From NCBI RefSeq assembly GCF_900116115.1, contig NZ_FOZP01000001.1:636071-700070 (forward strand): 64,000 bases of DNA. Reading direction: 5' to 3'. A program made the translations under genes and the position numbers. How positions within the stretch are numbered: position 1 is the stretch's first letter; each line of letters starts with the position of its first letter. The stretch comes from Lutibacter maritimus. Its GTDB lineage: Bacteria; Bacteroidota; Bacteroidia; Flavobacteriales; Flavobacteriaceae. The notes under the pieces are model-generated. The model was not told the DNA's origin. It made no database searches and worked only from the letters and a program-made list of their open reading frames with translations. Of the stretch, positions 54,388 through 63,547 are shown in pieces.

Positions 54388-55144
54388 AACAGAACTAAAA
54401 CAATTTTTAGATGAAAAAGTAATTCAATACAATCATCCAAAATTTATTGAAAGTGATCCTATTCAAGTTCCTCATTTATTTTCATTAAAACAAGATATTG
54501 AAATTGCAGGGTTTTTAACTGCAACTATTGCTTGGGGAAATAGAAAAATGATTATTAAAAATGCTCATAAAATGATAGACTTAATGGGTAATTCTCCTTT
54601 TGATTTTGTAATGAACCATAAAAAAGAACATTTAAATACCATTGATAATTTTGTGCATCGAACCTTTAACAGTGACGATTTTTCCTATTTTATAACTGCA
54701 TTAAATCATATTTATAAAAATTATAACGGTTTAGAAACTATCTTTCAAAATTCAGCTACAAAAAACTCGTTACAACCTGCTATACATCAATTCAAAAATG
54801 TTTTTTTTGAAATTAATCATTTAAAACGTACCGAAAAACACATATCAGACCCTTTAAAAGGTTCGGCTGCAAAGCGGATCAATATGTTTTTACGGTGGAT
54901 GGTTAGAAATGATGCAGCTGATGTAGATTTTGGTATTTGGAAACATCTCTCTCCTGCTCAATTATCGTGTCCGCTAGATGTGCATTCTGGAAATGTTGCC
55001 CGAAAATTAGGATTGCTTAAAAGAAAACAAAACGATGCTAAAGCATTGGCTGAACTTGATAGCAACTTAAGGAAAATGGATAAACTTGATCCTGTAAAAT
55101 ACGATTTTGCGTTGTTTGGTTTGGGAGTTTTTGAAAAATTTTAA
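54380..55144 (+). CDS. TIGR02757 (DUF2400) family protein
   Basis: A 254-residue cytoplasmic protein of unknown function. Family landmarks are SDPIQVPHLFS, TATIAWGNRKMIIKNAHKMIDLMG, the FLRWMVRND helix and LDVHSGNVARKLGLLKRK. TTG at 54380 overlaps the miaA stop. DNA-glycosylase-like helix pattern (long C-terminal helical part with a D near the end) suggests nucleic-acid binding, but this is unproved. It converges with the sugar transferase gene, overlapping it by 4 bases. Confidence 0.85.
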   Translation: MNKTELKQFLDEKVIQYNHPKFIESDPIQVPHLFSLKQDIEIAGFLTATIAWGNRKMIIKNAHKMIDLMGNSPFDFVMNHKKEHLNTIDNFVHRTFNSDDFSYFITALNHIYKNYNGLETIFQNSATKNSLQPAIHQFKNVFFEINHLKRTEKHISDPLKGSAAKRINMFLRWMVRNDAADVDFGIWKHLSPAQLSCPLDVHSGNVARKLGLLKRKQNDAKALAELDSNLRKMDKLDPVKYDFALFGLGVFEKF

Positions 55145-56523
55145 TTTCCTCTAAAAAATAAAACGGTACTAATTGTTTTAACAATAATTTTAAAGTCCAT
55201 CAACAAATTTCGCTCTTTAATGTAATATAAATCGTACATTAATTTATCTTGCTGATCTTGAAAAGTACTGGCGTACGGATGCATTACCTGCGCCCAACCT
55301 GTTAAACCTGGTTTAATTACATGACGCATGGCGTAATAAGGAATTTCATTTTCTAATTGTTTCACAAATTCAGGTCGTTCAGGTCTTGGCCCAATTAAAC
55401 TCATTTCACCTTTTAAAACATTTATAAATTGAGGAATTTCATCAATTCTAGACTTACGCAACAATCTACCAAATTTGGTAACACGCATATCATTTTTTTG
55501 AGCCCAAACTGCACCATCTTTTTCAGCATTAGAAACCATTGAACGAAATTTAATAATTTTGAATACTTTGCCTCTTTTTCCAACACGCAATTGTGTATAA
55601 ATTAACTTTCCTCTATTGCCCAATAAATTTCCTAAAAGTACTACAGGAACTAAAATTACAAGTGTAAGTATTCCTATAATAGCAATAACAATATCTAAAA
55701 TTCTATGAAAAGCCATGTATAAATTATTTTGATGACTTTTACTAAATGTAAAATAATTATAAAAATTATGTGTTAGTTTATTTTCTGAAACTCTAAAAGT
55801 TTCATCTTCAATAAAACTATCAACGCTTTTAATATTCAATCCTTTTTCAAAAATTGCAATTAACTGATTATTAATACTTTTAGTAATTAACTTACTATTG
55901 TTTGATGCTACAACAATTTCATTAATAGCATATTCTTTTACCAAAAAAGCAATATTAGCATCGTTAACATTTATAAAATTTAGAGTGTCATTTTCAATTC
56001 TTTCATTGGAAACATAACACTTAATAGTATTTATTTCTTGATGTTGTTTACAGGCCAATATTTTTTCAATTTCTTCTTCTTCAGCAATAACTAATATATT
56101 TTTTAAAAATCGTGGAGAAAAAATAAATTTGATGTAAATAAATCTGTGGCATAAAATTGCAACTAAAAGTACTCCGAAAAAATAAAGTATTTGTAACCTG
56201 TTTTGGGGTAGTAAAGGAGAATAATACGGTGTAAAAACATAAAACAACGTTGCAAACACTACGGTAAGTATGGTACTTCTAAGGGTTAAATAAATATCAC
56301 TTGCTACTTTTAAGTTATACATTTCAAATATTTCACCAAAAAATAACAAGTAAATACTTAACGAAATACTCCAGGTAAAAATCTGTGGATTATTAAAATT
56401 AAAATACTGATAATCTGTAAGTAAACTAATTAAATAAAAGCTAAAAATGGGGAAAAACATATCTAAAAATCGCAAATATAATTTACGTTCAGATAGGGAG
56501 AAATGTATTTTAGAATTTGGCAT
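55141..56523 (-). CDS. polyprenyl-phosphate sugar-1-phosphate transferase (WcaJ/WbaP type)
   Basis: Starts repeat-unit assembly by moving a sugar-1-phosphate to undecaprenyl phosphate. The 460-residue protein has four or five N-terminal membrane helices, a Rossmann-like middle part (KNILVIAEEEEIEKIL), a further helix, and the C-terminal transferase: KIIKFRSMVSNAEKDG, then SRIDEIPQFINVLKGEMS and LIGPRPERPEF. Being last in the polysaccharide operon is unusual but found in Bacteroidota. The sugar cannot be told from sequence. Confidence 0.92.
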   Translation of the reverse strand: MPNSKIHFSLSERKLYLRFLDMFFPIFSFYLISLLTDYQYFNFNNPQIFTWSISLSIYLLFFGEIFEMYNLKVASDIYLTLRSTILTVVFATLFYVFTPYYSPLLPQNRLQILYFFGVLLVAILCHRFIYIKFIFSPRFLKNILVIAEEEEIEKILACKQHQEINTIKCYVSNERIENDTLNFINVNDANIAFLVKEYAINEIVVASNNSKLITKSINNQLIAIFEKGLNIKSVDSFIEDETFRVSENKLTHNFYNYFTFSKSHQNNLYMAFHRILDIVIAIIGILTLVILVPVVLLGNLLGNRGKLIYTQLRVGKRGKVFKIIKFRSMVSNAEKDGAVWAQKNDMRVTKFGRLLRKSRIDEIPQFINVLKGEMSLIGPRPERPEFVKQLENEIPYYAMRHVIKPGLTGWAQVMHPYASTFQDQQDKLMYDLYYIKERNLLMDFKIIVKTISTVLFFRGN

Positions 56524-56553
56524 TTAATTTTTATGAAATACAAGTAAAAACAA

Positions 56554-57297
56554 TTATTTCAAAATTTTTTTTATAATTAAAATGAACATCAATTTTAATG
56601 ATTGTAACAATTTAATTTTTTCAAATTTACGATAAACTATCCAATTATATTTTAATAGCAATAATTTATTGCTTGAAATTGAATTATTTCTTTTGGTATA
56701 ATATGCTAAAGGCTTATCTATGCCAATTGCTTTTATTCCTGTTTTTGTTATAGCTAACCATAAAGCCCAATCTTGTCGCTTTAATATATTTGGAAAATAC
56801 ACTTTCCCTAAAGCATCAACAGAATACATTACCGTTAAGCAACCAATATAGTTGTTTGTCAATAAATCAGTATAATTAACTATGTGTTTAGGCTTTACTA
56901 ATTTTAACTCTTGATTGTCTTCACTCACTACATAATACCCTGTAAATGTAAAAGATAGCTCATTTTCAAGCATTGTTTTAATTTGAATTGCTAATTTATT
57001 TACATCCCAATAATCATCACTATCCAAAAAAGCAATATAAGTACCTGACGCTTGTTTAATACCTAAATTTCTGGTACTTGCTGGTCCCGAATTATGAGGT
57101 GTTTTAAAAAGTTTTATTCGCGCATCTTCTAAAACAAATTTTTCTATTATTTCAACTGAATTGTCTGTAGAACAATCATCAACAATTAGCAGTTCCCAAT
57201 TTTTATACGTTTGATTAAGCACACTATTTATTGTGCGCGAAATAAATTGACTTGCGTTAAAATTGGGAGTAATAATAGAAATTAAAGGGTTATTCAT
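56554..57297 (-). CDS. GT2 family glycosyltransferase
   Basis: A 247-residue GT-A glycosyltransferase. The nucleotide-sugar part runs from ISIITPNFNASQFI through LIVDDCSTDNSVEII to the DxD segment FLDSDDYWD; the acceptor half ends with DWALWLAITKTG. No membrane helix is needed, though the last 20 residues are hydrophobic. It lies 3 bases after the CapK-like gene, in the middle of the polysaccharide operon. Confidence 0.9.
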   Translation of the reverse strand: MNNPLISIITPNFNASQFISRTINSVLNQTYKNWELLIVDDCSTDNSVEIIEKFVLEDARIKLFKTPHNSGPASTRNLGIKQASGTYIAFLDSDDYWDVNKLAIQIKTMLENELSFTFTGYYVVSEDNQELKLVKPKHIVNYTDLLTNNYIGCLTVMYSVDALGKVYFPNILKRQDWALWLAITKTGIKAIGIDKPLAYYTKRNNSISSNKLLLLKYNWIVYRKFEKIKLLQSLKLMFILIIKKILK

Positions 57298-57300
57298 GTA

Positions 57301-58584
57301 CTAAATTGTTGAAATAAAACTTTCTTGTTTTTTTAAGTTAGATGAAATTCTCTGATTATATGTAATTTCAGCAACTATATCTGTATTAAAATAAGCAAAA
57401 ATTTCTTTATTTAAGATTTCTAATTGCCCCATACTTAAATCTTGTTCTATTAAAAATAGTAATTTTCCCTTTTCGTGTTGCTTTACTTGATAATTTAAAT
57501 ATAACTGGTATTTTAACCCTAAGTTTTTAAAAATATAATAAAAATATAAACTCGGATATTGTTCTTTAAACCCTAAAACAACTTTACCAACTCTTCCTGT
57601 AACTTCTTTAATTATAGTATGTTGTATTCCACAAGCACACTGAACTTTAACATCACTTAACGTAACGTAATCTCCTAATTTATAGCGCAATATGGGAAAT
57701 GAAGTTTGCTGTAAGTTTGTAACCAATATTTCATTATTAACCTCTTCAACAATTACACCTTCCATATTTAAATGCATATTTCCTTTAGGGCATTCAAATG
57801 CAATAATACCAGTTTCAGCAGCTCCGTATTCATTAATTATTGGCAATCCAAACGCTTTGATTATCTCATTTTGATAGGCCGGAAATACTTTTTCAGAAGT
57901 GCCTTTTATCATTTTTAATTTTTTAGGTTTTTCTAAATGCAGTTTGTTGTAAATTTTAGCAACTTCATAAATCATAGAGGAATAACCGTGAATATAGGAA
58001 AGGCTTGAAAATTTAGGAATTATTTTTTTTATGGTATTTTCATTGTAACTAAACATTCTAAATCTGTTTTGTAACCCATCTAAAATACTATATTTAATTT
58101 TTGAAACTACAGAAAATTGGAACCCCCAAAAATATAAATTTCGCTCCCAAGGATTTACATTATACCAAGAATAACCTCTAAAAATGCTTGCTCTATTAAA
58201 TGAATCGGCATGTTCATCTTTCCAAAATGTTAATGAGCTACCTGAAGTACCAGAAGTTGATGCTTTAAATTTCTTTCTTATTTTTTTTGAAGTGTGAATT
58301 GTAGCGTTATAATGAATCAGTTCATGTTTAGATATTGTTGGTATTTTTTTTATGTCATTCAATGATTGAATGTCTTCTGGTTTTAAACCAATTTCATCAA
58401 AAATGGTTTTATAATAAAGTGAAGTTTGGTAACAAAATGTAACTAATGCTTGTAGTTTTAACAGTTGATATGCTTGTAATTTTTCTAAAGACCATTTTTC
58501 TGAAGCCTTCAAAAACAAGTAATTATTTGTTAATGAAGGGTTTCTAAAATATTGACCAATTTTAAAAATTAATTTATAGAGCAT
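57301..58584 (-). CDS. PaaK/CapK-like AMP-forming ligase of the polysaccharide cluster
   Basis: A 427-residue member of the phenylacetate-CoA ligase family. The adenylate-binding loop is STSGTSGSSLTFW and the later INEYGAAETGIIAFECPKGN matches the A5 motif; a Cys pair (VQCACGIQH) is present. Such proteins (CapK) occur in capsule and O-antigen clusters, where they may acylate or activate a carboxylic acid for decoration. Start is ATG at 58584, which shares one base with the previous gene's stop (TAATG); an upstream GTG would add only seven residues. Confidence 0.85.
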   Translation of the reverse strand: MLYKLIFKIGQYFRNPSLTNNYLFLKASEKWSLEKLQAYQLLKLQALVTFCYQTSLYYKTIFDEIGLKPEDIQSLNDIKKIPTISKHELIHYNATIHTSKKIRKKFKASTSGTSGSSLTFWKDEHADSFNRASIFRGYSWYNVNPWERNLYFWGFQFSVVSKIKYSILDGLQNRFRMFSYNENTIKKIIPKFSSLSYIHGYSSMIYEVAKIYNKLHLEKPKKLKMIKGTSEKVFPAYQNEIIKAFGLPIINEYGAAETGIIAFECPKGNMHLNMEGVIVEEVNNEILVTNLQQTSFPILRYKLGDYVTLSDVKVQCACGIQHTIIKEVTGRVGKVVLGFKEQYPSLYFYYIFKNLGLKYQLYLNYQVKQHEKGKLLFLIEQDLSMGQLEILNKEIFAYFNTDIVAEITYNQRISSNLKKQESFISTI

Positions 58585-59588
58585 TATTTTAATAAATTTA
58601 ACCACATTTTTTTTACAATAGCCTCATCAAAATGTGTCACTTGTTGTTTTGCATTTTTCGTAATTTCAATACCTAAAGATGAATTTTCAATAATACTTTC
58701 TATAGTATTTACCATTTGTAAAACATTATTTTTAGCAACTAATTTTCCTGTAACACCATCTTCAATTAGATAAGGCATTCCTCCTACATTTGTTGAAATA
58801 ACAGGCAAACCCAATGCCATAGCTTCAATAATACTTACAGGCATATTATCAAAATTAGTTGTATTTATAAAAAAACTATAGTTTTTAGATTTTTTAATCC
58901 ATTCCTGTTTACTTAACAATCCTGTATATTCAATAGAGTCAGCTACACTTTTAGTTTTAGCCAAATCAATTACTTCTTGTAAGCTACCATCTTTATCAGG
59001 ACCAACCATACACAACGCTGCATTTTTATATTTCTTTTTTAACTCAAAAAGTACTTCTACTGCCATTTTTGGATTGTAAATTTCATCAAAAGCACGTACC
59101 CATAAAAGCTTTGGAGTAAACACTGATCTTAAAGTGAACGGATACAAACGCATTGAAATTGCATTAGGTATATAGATTGTATCATAACCTGATTTTGAAA
59201 ATTCATGATACAAGTACTTAGAAGGTGAAACATTTATATAAGAATTCTTAAAAATCATTTTTGACAATAAGGTACTGTTTTTTAACCTATTAGGTAAATT
59301 TCCACCATGTAATATCGGAATATATTTTATATGCAATAGTCTTGCTATTTGTGATGTTATAAATGTATAATAAAAATTAGCGGTGCTATAAGTATCAATT
59401 AAAATGTATGATGCATTATAATTTTTTATGATTCCCCAACACATATCCAATAATCTAAAAAATATATTTTTCTTATTAGAATATACCAATACTTCAACAT
59501 TTTCAGTTTTTAAGGCTAAAGACAGTTGTATAATGGTGGTTGGATTTCCATGAGAAAGATTATTTCCTATATACAGTAGCTTCTTCAT
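58584..59588 (-). CDS. GT4 family glycosyltransferase
   Basis: A 334-residue GT-B retaining transferase. N-terminal KKLLYIGNNLSHGNPTTI, the hinge LLWVRAFDEIYNPKMAVEV, the phosphate-binding GLLSKQEWI, and the EX7E-type segment SIIEAMALGLPVISTNVGG are visible. It overlaps the upstream Wzy-like gene by 29 bases and the following gene by one base, so it is translated as part of the same chain. Confidence 0.9.
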   Translation of the reverse strand: MKKLLYIGNNLSHGNPTTIIQLSLALKTENVEVLVYSNKKNIFFRLLDMCWGIIKNYNASYILIDTYSTANFYYTFITSQIARLLHIKYIPILHGGNLPNRLKNSTLLSKMIFKNSYINVSPSKYLYHEFSKSGYDTIYIPNAISMRLYPFTLRSVFTPKLLWVRAFDEIYNPKMAVEVLFELKKKYKNAALCMVGPDKDGSLQEVIDLAKTKSVADSIEYTGLLSKQEWIKKSKNYSFFINTTNFDNMPVSIIEAMALGLPVISTNVGGMPYLIEDGVTGKLVAKNNVLQMVNTIESIIENSSLGIEITKNAKQQVTHFDEAIVKKMWLNLLK

Positions 59589-60912
59589 TTTCTTTATCTT
59601 TTTCTAAAATTATTAAGCTTAAACCATAAATAAAAGCAGGAAATGCTACACGCATGGCAGAATGGTTGATGGTTAAAAACCAAAATATTAAAAAAGCACT
59701 TAAAAATGCTACTGTTAGTAAAGGTTGTTTAAACATATTACGTATTGGAATAATTAAAAGAATTCCCAAAATTAGTAAACCAATCATACCATGTTCTCCT
59801 AAAAGTCTACTTATTTCATTATGTGATGCTGCTACAATATCAGATTCGTCTATTCTTTTATATTTTGACCCCCCAACTCCAATTCCAAAAAATGGGTGTT
59901 CAAAAAAAGCCTCCAGTTCACTTTCAAATAAATCAATTCTTCCAGTACTAACATCTTCCTTTACAACACCAGCTGCATTTTTATTAGCATATCTATTGGT
60001 TAACATGCCTCCTGTTAAATCAGCAGAATATATCCAAGTAATTAACAAAAACAATGTCATTAACCCAGCATATTTTAAAAAACTTATTACTCTATCTTCT
60101 CTAGATAAAATATAAAAAAAGGCAAAAGCAACAATCGCAATAAATGCAGTTAGCATTCCTCCTCTTGACAGTGTAATCAATCCTCTAAATAACAAATATA
60201 ACAGCAACAAAATATCTAGACTAAAAACAAATAAAAAGCGCTTTTTTAAAAAAAGATGCACAACCAAAATAAAAACCCCCAATCCCAATATCGTAGCTAC
60301 TTGATTAGGGCCATAACCTCCAGAAGTCTCAAAATTTGCAGTTCCTCCAAATGCTATATCTTTTATATCAGGTGTTTTAAAATACAAATAACTTAGCATG
60401 GAAATAATAGGTAAACACATTACAAATAATACATTTAAAAGTGCTGTTAATGTTATTTTTCTTCCATAAAAATAAATAGCAGCTACACCTAGAAGAATTG
60501 GACCACTTAAATTAAAAGCAATAGCTTTTCGTATAGATTCATTAAAAGGAATATCAACAAAGGCAATGCCAATTAATAATAATAATATATATATGAGGTA
60601 ACTTACGGATACATGATGTCTTTTGGTCTCTACCATTAATCCCATAAATAAAAATAGTAACACTGCATATTTTGGTAACTCATGAAAAAACATACCACCT
60701 GACATTCTAAACAATACTTCTCCACCAACCAAATAACCACTCCAAAACATAGCTTCATTATGTTTATTTTTAGTTTTAAAAATAACTAACAAGCCAATAA
60801 ATAATATAAGAATTGAATAAATCTTACTAACACTACCTAATAACAATAAAACACCTAATACCAAATGTAATAATGTTAAAAATGTGCGTGTATATTTTGA
60901 AAAGCTATACAA
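59560..60912 (-). CDS. O-antigen polymerase/ligase family membrane protein (Wzy/WaaL-like)
   Basis: A 450-residue protein with ten to twelve predicted helices and the large periplasmic loop of the Wzy_C/O-antigen ligase family (about 290-360), where FGIGVGGSKYKR precedes ASHNEISRLLGEHGMIG; the H-N-E pattern in that loop is a family mark. It would polymerise lipid-linked repeat units or transfer the chain. Start is TTG at 60912, overlapping the previous gene by 8 bases. Whether it is polymerase or ligase cannot be decided. Confidence 0.85.
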   Translation of the reverse strand: MYSFSKYTRTFLTLLHLVLGVLLLLGSVSKIYSILILFIGLLVIFKTKNKHNEAMFWSGYLVGGEVLFRMSGGMFFHELPKYAVLLFLFMGLMVETKRHHVSVSYLIYILLLLIGIAFVDIPFNESIRKAIAFNLSGPILLGVAAIYFYGRKITLTALLNVLFVMCLPIISMLSYLYFKTPDIKDIAFGGTANFETSGGYGPNQVATILGLGVFILVVHLFLKKRFLFVFSLDILLLLYLLFRGLITLSRGGMLTAFIAIVAFAFFYILSREDRVISFLKYAGLMTLFLLITWIYSADLTGGMLTNRYANKNAAGVVKEDVSTGRIDLFESELEAFFEHPFFGIGVGGSKYKRIDESDIVAASHNEISRLLGEHGMIGLLILGILLIIPIRNMFKQPLLTVAFLSAFLIFWFLTINHSAMRVAFPAFIYGLSLIILEKDKENEEATVYRK

Positions 60913-62008
60913 ATTGGTATCTATTAATTAATTCATTTATATATTTTTCCTTAGAAAAATATTTAGTTACAAATATATGCAATGCAGCTCCTAATTGAAT
61001 GCTTGTATCTTTGTTATTTATTAAATTCAATAATGCCTCACTTAATTTTAAATGATTAGCAGCAGGAATCAATATACCCGTTTTATTTGCAATAATTACA
61101 TTACGTATCGCTCCAACATCTGTTGCAACTACCGGTAAAGAAACCAGTCCGTATTCCAATAAACTAACAGGTAAGCCTTCAGATTTTGATGCCAGTACTC
61201 CTATAGATGCTTGTTTTAAAATTTCAAAGGTATCTGCACAGTTACCATAAATAAATACAAACGCTTGCAATCTTTCTTTTTGTATAAATTCTTTTAGTTC
61301 TGAAGCGTATTGGTCATTTAAATCAGTTCCCACTAAATGTAACGTCCAATCAGGACAATATTGGTGCACTATTTTAAAAGCATTTAATAAATTTAAATGA
61401 TCTTTTTGAGGGCGCAAATTGGCTAAACATAGTATTCTTTTCCCTTCTATGCCTTTTAAAAATGTTTTCTTTTCAACAGTAGTATTTAAATGAGCAAAAT
61501 TTGCTAAATACTTTTTATTTTTACTATGTAAATTTATAGTTGCCCAATCTAACAATAATTGATTAACTGCAATACTAGTTTTAAAAAAATAGGAACAAAA
61601 TTTTAACACAAAACTTTTTCTTTCGTGTAATAACTCACTATTTCCATAATGGTCGTGCCAAATAATTTGAATTGATGGCTTTACTATTTTCAACAATACT
61701 GCCACAAAAAATGACGATGAATGTGCGTGAACAATAGTTATTTGATGTTTAGTAACATAAGATCGTAACTTTAAAATTGCTTGTATATCTAATGTGTGCT
61801 TTCTATTTAAAAACAAATAACCAACTCCATTAGCAATATTATTTTTTAAAGAACCTTCAACACGAGTGGCACACAAATGCGATTCAACTCCCTGCTCATA
61901 CAAACCATTAGCAATATTTACTGCCATCATTTCAGCACCTCCTGGATGTAGAGAATCTATAATTTGTATGACTTTTATGGTTTTGTTCATTAATTTATTT
62001 TCATTCAT
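60905..62008 (-). CDS. GT4 family glycosyltransferase
   Basis: A 367-residue GT-B transferase. It has VIQIIDSLHPGGAEMMAVN at the N-terminus (glycine-rich acceptor loop), IVHAHSSSFFVAV, the hinge ILCLANLRPQKDHLNLLNAF, and the nucleotide-binding SKSEGLPVSLLEYGLVSLPV. ATG at 62008 is taken as start; ATG at 61990 would shorten it by six residues and is also possible. It overlaps the membrane polymerase gene by 8 bases. Confidence 0.9.
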   Translation of the reverse strand: MNENKLMNKTIKVIQIIDSLHPGGAEMMAVNIANGLYEQGVESHLCATRVEGSLKNNIANGVGYLFLNRKHTLDIQAILKLRSYVTKHQITIVHAHSSSFFVAVLLKIVKPSIQIIWHDHYGNSELLHERKSFVLKFCSYFFKTSIAVNQLLLDWATINLHSKNKKYLANFAHLNTTVEKKTFLKGIEGKRILCLANLRPQKDHLNLLNAFKIVHQYCPDWTLHLVGTDLNDQYASELKEFIQKERLQAFVFIYGNCADTFEILKQASIGVLASKSEGLPVSLLEYGLVSLPVVATDVGAIRNVIIANKTGILIPAANHLKLSEALLNLINNKDTSIQLGAALHIFVTKYFSKEKYINELINRYQFV

Positions 62009-62034
62009 CACATTTCCCCTCTTGGATGGGAATA

Positions 62035-63543
62035 TTACAATAACTTTTTAATCTCATCTTCAAACTTTTCCAATGTATACAATGTAGACCAATCCATACC
62101 ATTTTGAGCGTGATGAGCATACAAACTGTCATTATTAACATAGTTTTCTACAGCATTTACAATCTCATCTAAATTAGCAGTAACAATAGTTCCTCTACTA
62201 CCATTTCCCAACATTTCTGGAACACATGATACATTACTTGTCATAGGAACACATCCCCAAAACATAGCTTCTGCAACTACTTTTGGCCATCCTTCAGATT
62301 TTGAAATAAATACTAAAAAATGAGCTTGTTGATAGGCCTTTTTTACAATTTCTTTTGAAGTATTTCCATGTAAAATTATAATACCTTCTAATGAGTTATC
62401 TAAAATATAATCTGTTATTTTAGCTTTTTCAACACCATCGCCATACATATCTAACTGAACATTATAGCCATTCTTTTTCAGTTTATGAATTACTTGAACA
62501 CTTAACAATGGTTGTTTTCCTGGTGTTAATCCACCAACATAGATGAATTTTAGTATTCCGTCATTCCGCACTTGATGCGGAATCTGTTTGTCGAAATCCA
62601 AATCTTGAGATCCCCAGTCAAGCTGAGGATGACGTTCTGAATCGACATGCTGAACTTCATTTGATTCTTGCCCATCGTATCCGTCATTCCGCACTTGATG
62701 CGGAATCTGCTTCTTAAAACCCAAAACGCTTCTAATTTCAATCGCTTCAATCTCCTTTTCTGAATAACTTGCAGTAAAAAAGGGTACAATATTCTTTGAT
62801 TGGTTCGGCCATTCTCCATATACCAATACTTTACAATTTCTAGTTAAAAAAGTATTTGAAAGTATCCATTTTTGAAGCCTGTAACTTCTTGGCTGCTTAC
62901 TTGTTCGATCCCAATTTCCAGCATATTTTACCGTTTTTGGTTTCTTTGGAAATAATATTTGTACAAAACATCCTAACAATCCAATATTTCCTGGGCAGCG
63001 CAAATGAATATGATCTGCCCATTGCATGGCTTGGTAAATTTTATAACAAATTTTTGGAATTTTTAGCAATGCATTCATACTATTATTCAATGAAGTGATA
63101 TCAAACGAAGGTATGCCAATTAGTTTTATTCCATCATTCCGGACTTGATCCGGAATCTTATACTCGTTTTCCAATTCTTGAGATCCCCAGTCAAGCTGAG
63201 GATGACGTTTGCTGTCGCCAAGCTGAGGATGACGTTTGCTGTCGCCAAGCTGAGGATGACGTTTGCTGTCGCCAAGCTGAGGATGCCGTTCAGATTCGTC
63301 TTGCTGAATTTGATTTGAGACCTGTACTACGTATTCGTCATTCCCAACTTGATTGGGAATCTGTCTCTTTAGTTGATAACTACTATCAATTTCACTTCTC
63401 TTACCCTTAGCAACCGGAGCAACAATTTGAACCTCATCAATATGCTTCAACCATAAATTCATTTCTTTCACATAGGGTTCATACGCAACTATTTGCTGCT
63501 CATGAATTTTATGTTCGGCATGTGTTATTATAGCGAATTTCAT
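62035..63543 (-). CDS. GT4 glycosyltransferase carrying two translated DNA-element inserts
   Basis: A 502-residue GT-B protein. Normal GT4 parts are KICYKIYQAMQWADHIHLRCPG, the hinge IYVGGLTPGKQPLLSVQVI and the SKSEGWPKVVAEAMFWGCVP site. Two foreign stretches interrupt it: residues about 61-138 and about 278-329. Both read IP(H/N)QV-ND, then SERHPQL-DWGSQ, then IP-QVRNDG, encoded by a palindromic element. Removing both leaves about 372 residues, the usual GT4 size. The inserts fall before a loop and between the two Rossmann domains, so the enzyme may still work. It starts 5 bases after the next gene upstream. Confidence 0.85.
   Translation of the reverse strand: MKFAIITHAEHKIHEQQIVAYEPYVKEMNLWLKHIDEVQIVAPVAKGKRSEIDSSYQLKRQIPNQVGNDEYVVQVSNQIQQDESERHPQLGDSKRHPQLGDSKRHPQLGDSKRHPQLDWGSQELENEYKIPDQVRNDGIKLIGIPSFDITSLNNSMNALLKIPKICYKIYQAMQWADHIHLRCPGNIGLLGCFVQILFPKKPKTVKYAGNWDRTSKQPRSYRLQKWILSNTFLTRNCKVLVYGEWPNQSKNIVPFFTASYSEKEIEAIEIRSVLGFKKQIPHQVRNDGYDGQESNEVQHVDSERHPQLDWGSQDLDFDKQIPHQVRNDGILKFIYVGGLTPGKQPLLSVQVIHKLKKNGYNVQLDMYGDGVEKAKITDYILDNSLEGIIILHGNTSKEIVKKAYQQAHFLVFISKSEGWPKVVAEAMFWGCVPMTSNVSCVPEMLGNGSRGTIVTANLDEIVNAVENYVNNDSLYAHHAQNGMDWSTLYTLEKFEDEIKKLL
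62559..62710. repeat. composite palindromic element, copy B
   Basis: Two copies of CGTCATTCCGCACTTGATGC with following GGAATCTG (62559-62586 and 62682-62710) flank a middle block TCCCCAGTCAAGCTGAGG (62611 onward). Each end forms a 7-bp stem TTCCGCA/TGCGGAA with loop CTTGA. The element lies in frame inside the glycosyltransferase gene. Confidence 0.8.
63132..63363. repeat. composite palindromic element, copy A, with expanded middle
   Basis: Same order and orientation as copy B: a palindrome TTCCGG/CCGGAA (63137-63155), the middle block TCCCCAGTCAAGCTGAGG (63184 onward), and a palindrome TTCCCAA/TTGGGAA (63341-63359). The end stems differ in sequence but each keeps self-complementarity (compensatory changes), which suggests that the hairpin matters. 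The middle block is expanded into 27-bp repeats. Confidence 0.8.
63193..63290. repeat. 27-bp tandem repeat inside copy A
   Basis: AAGCTGAGGATG recurs at 63193, 63220, 63247 and 63274, exactly 27 bases apart, with GACGTTTGCTGTCGCC between. The minus strand reads it as nine-residue repeats KRHPQLGDS, keeping the frame. Confidence 0.85.
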
Positions 63544-63547
63544 ACGG

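Noticed and set aside
62550-62819. Alternative minus-strand frame through copy B with RFRIKCGMT peptides
   Set aside because: It is the element read in another frame; the longer glycosyltransferase frame explains the region.
63193-63290. Possible CRISPR array (regular 27-bp repeats)
   Set aside because: Units are directly adjacent with no unique spacers and lie inside a reading frame; it is a tandem repeat.
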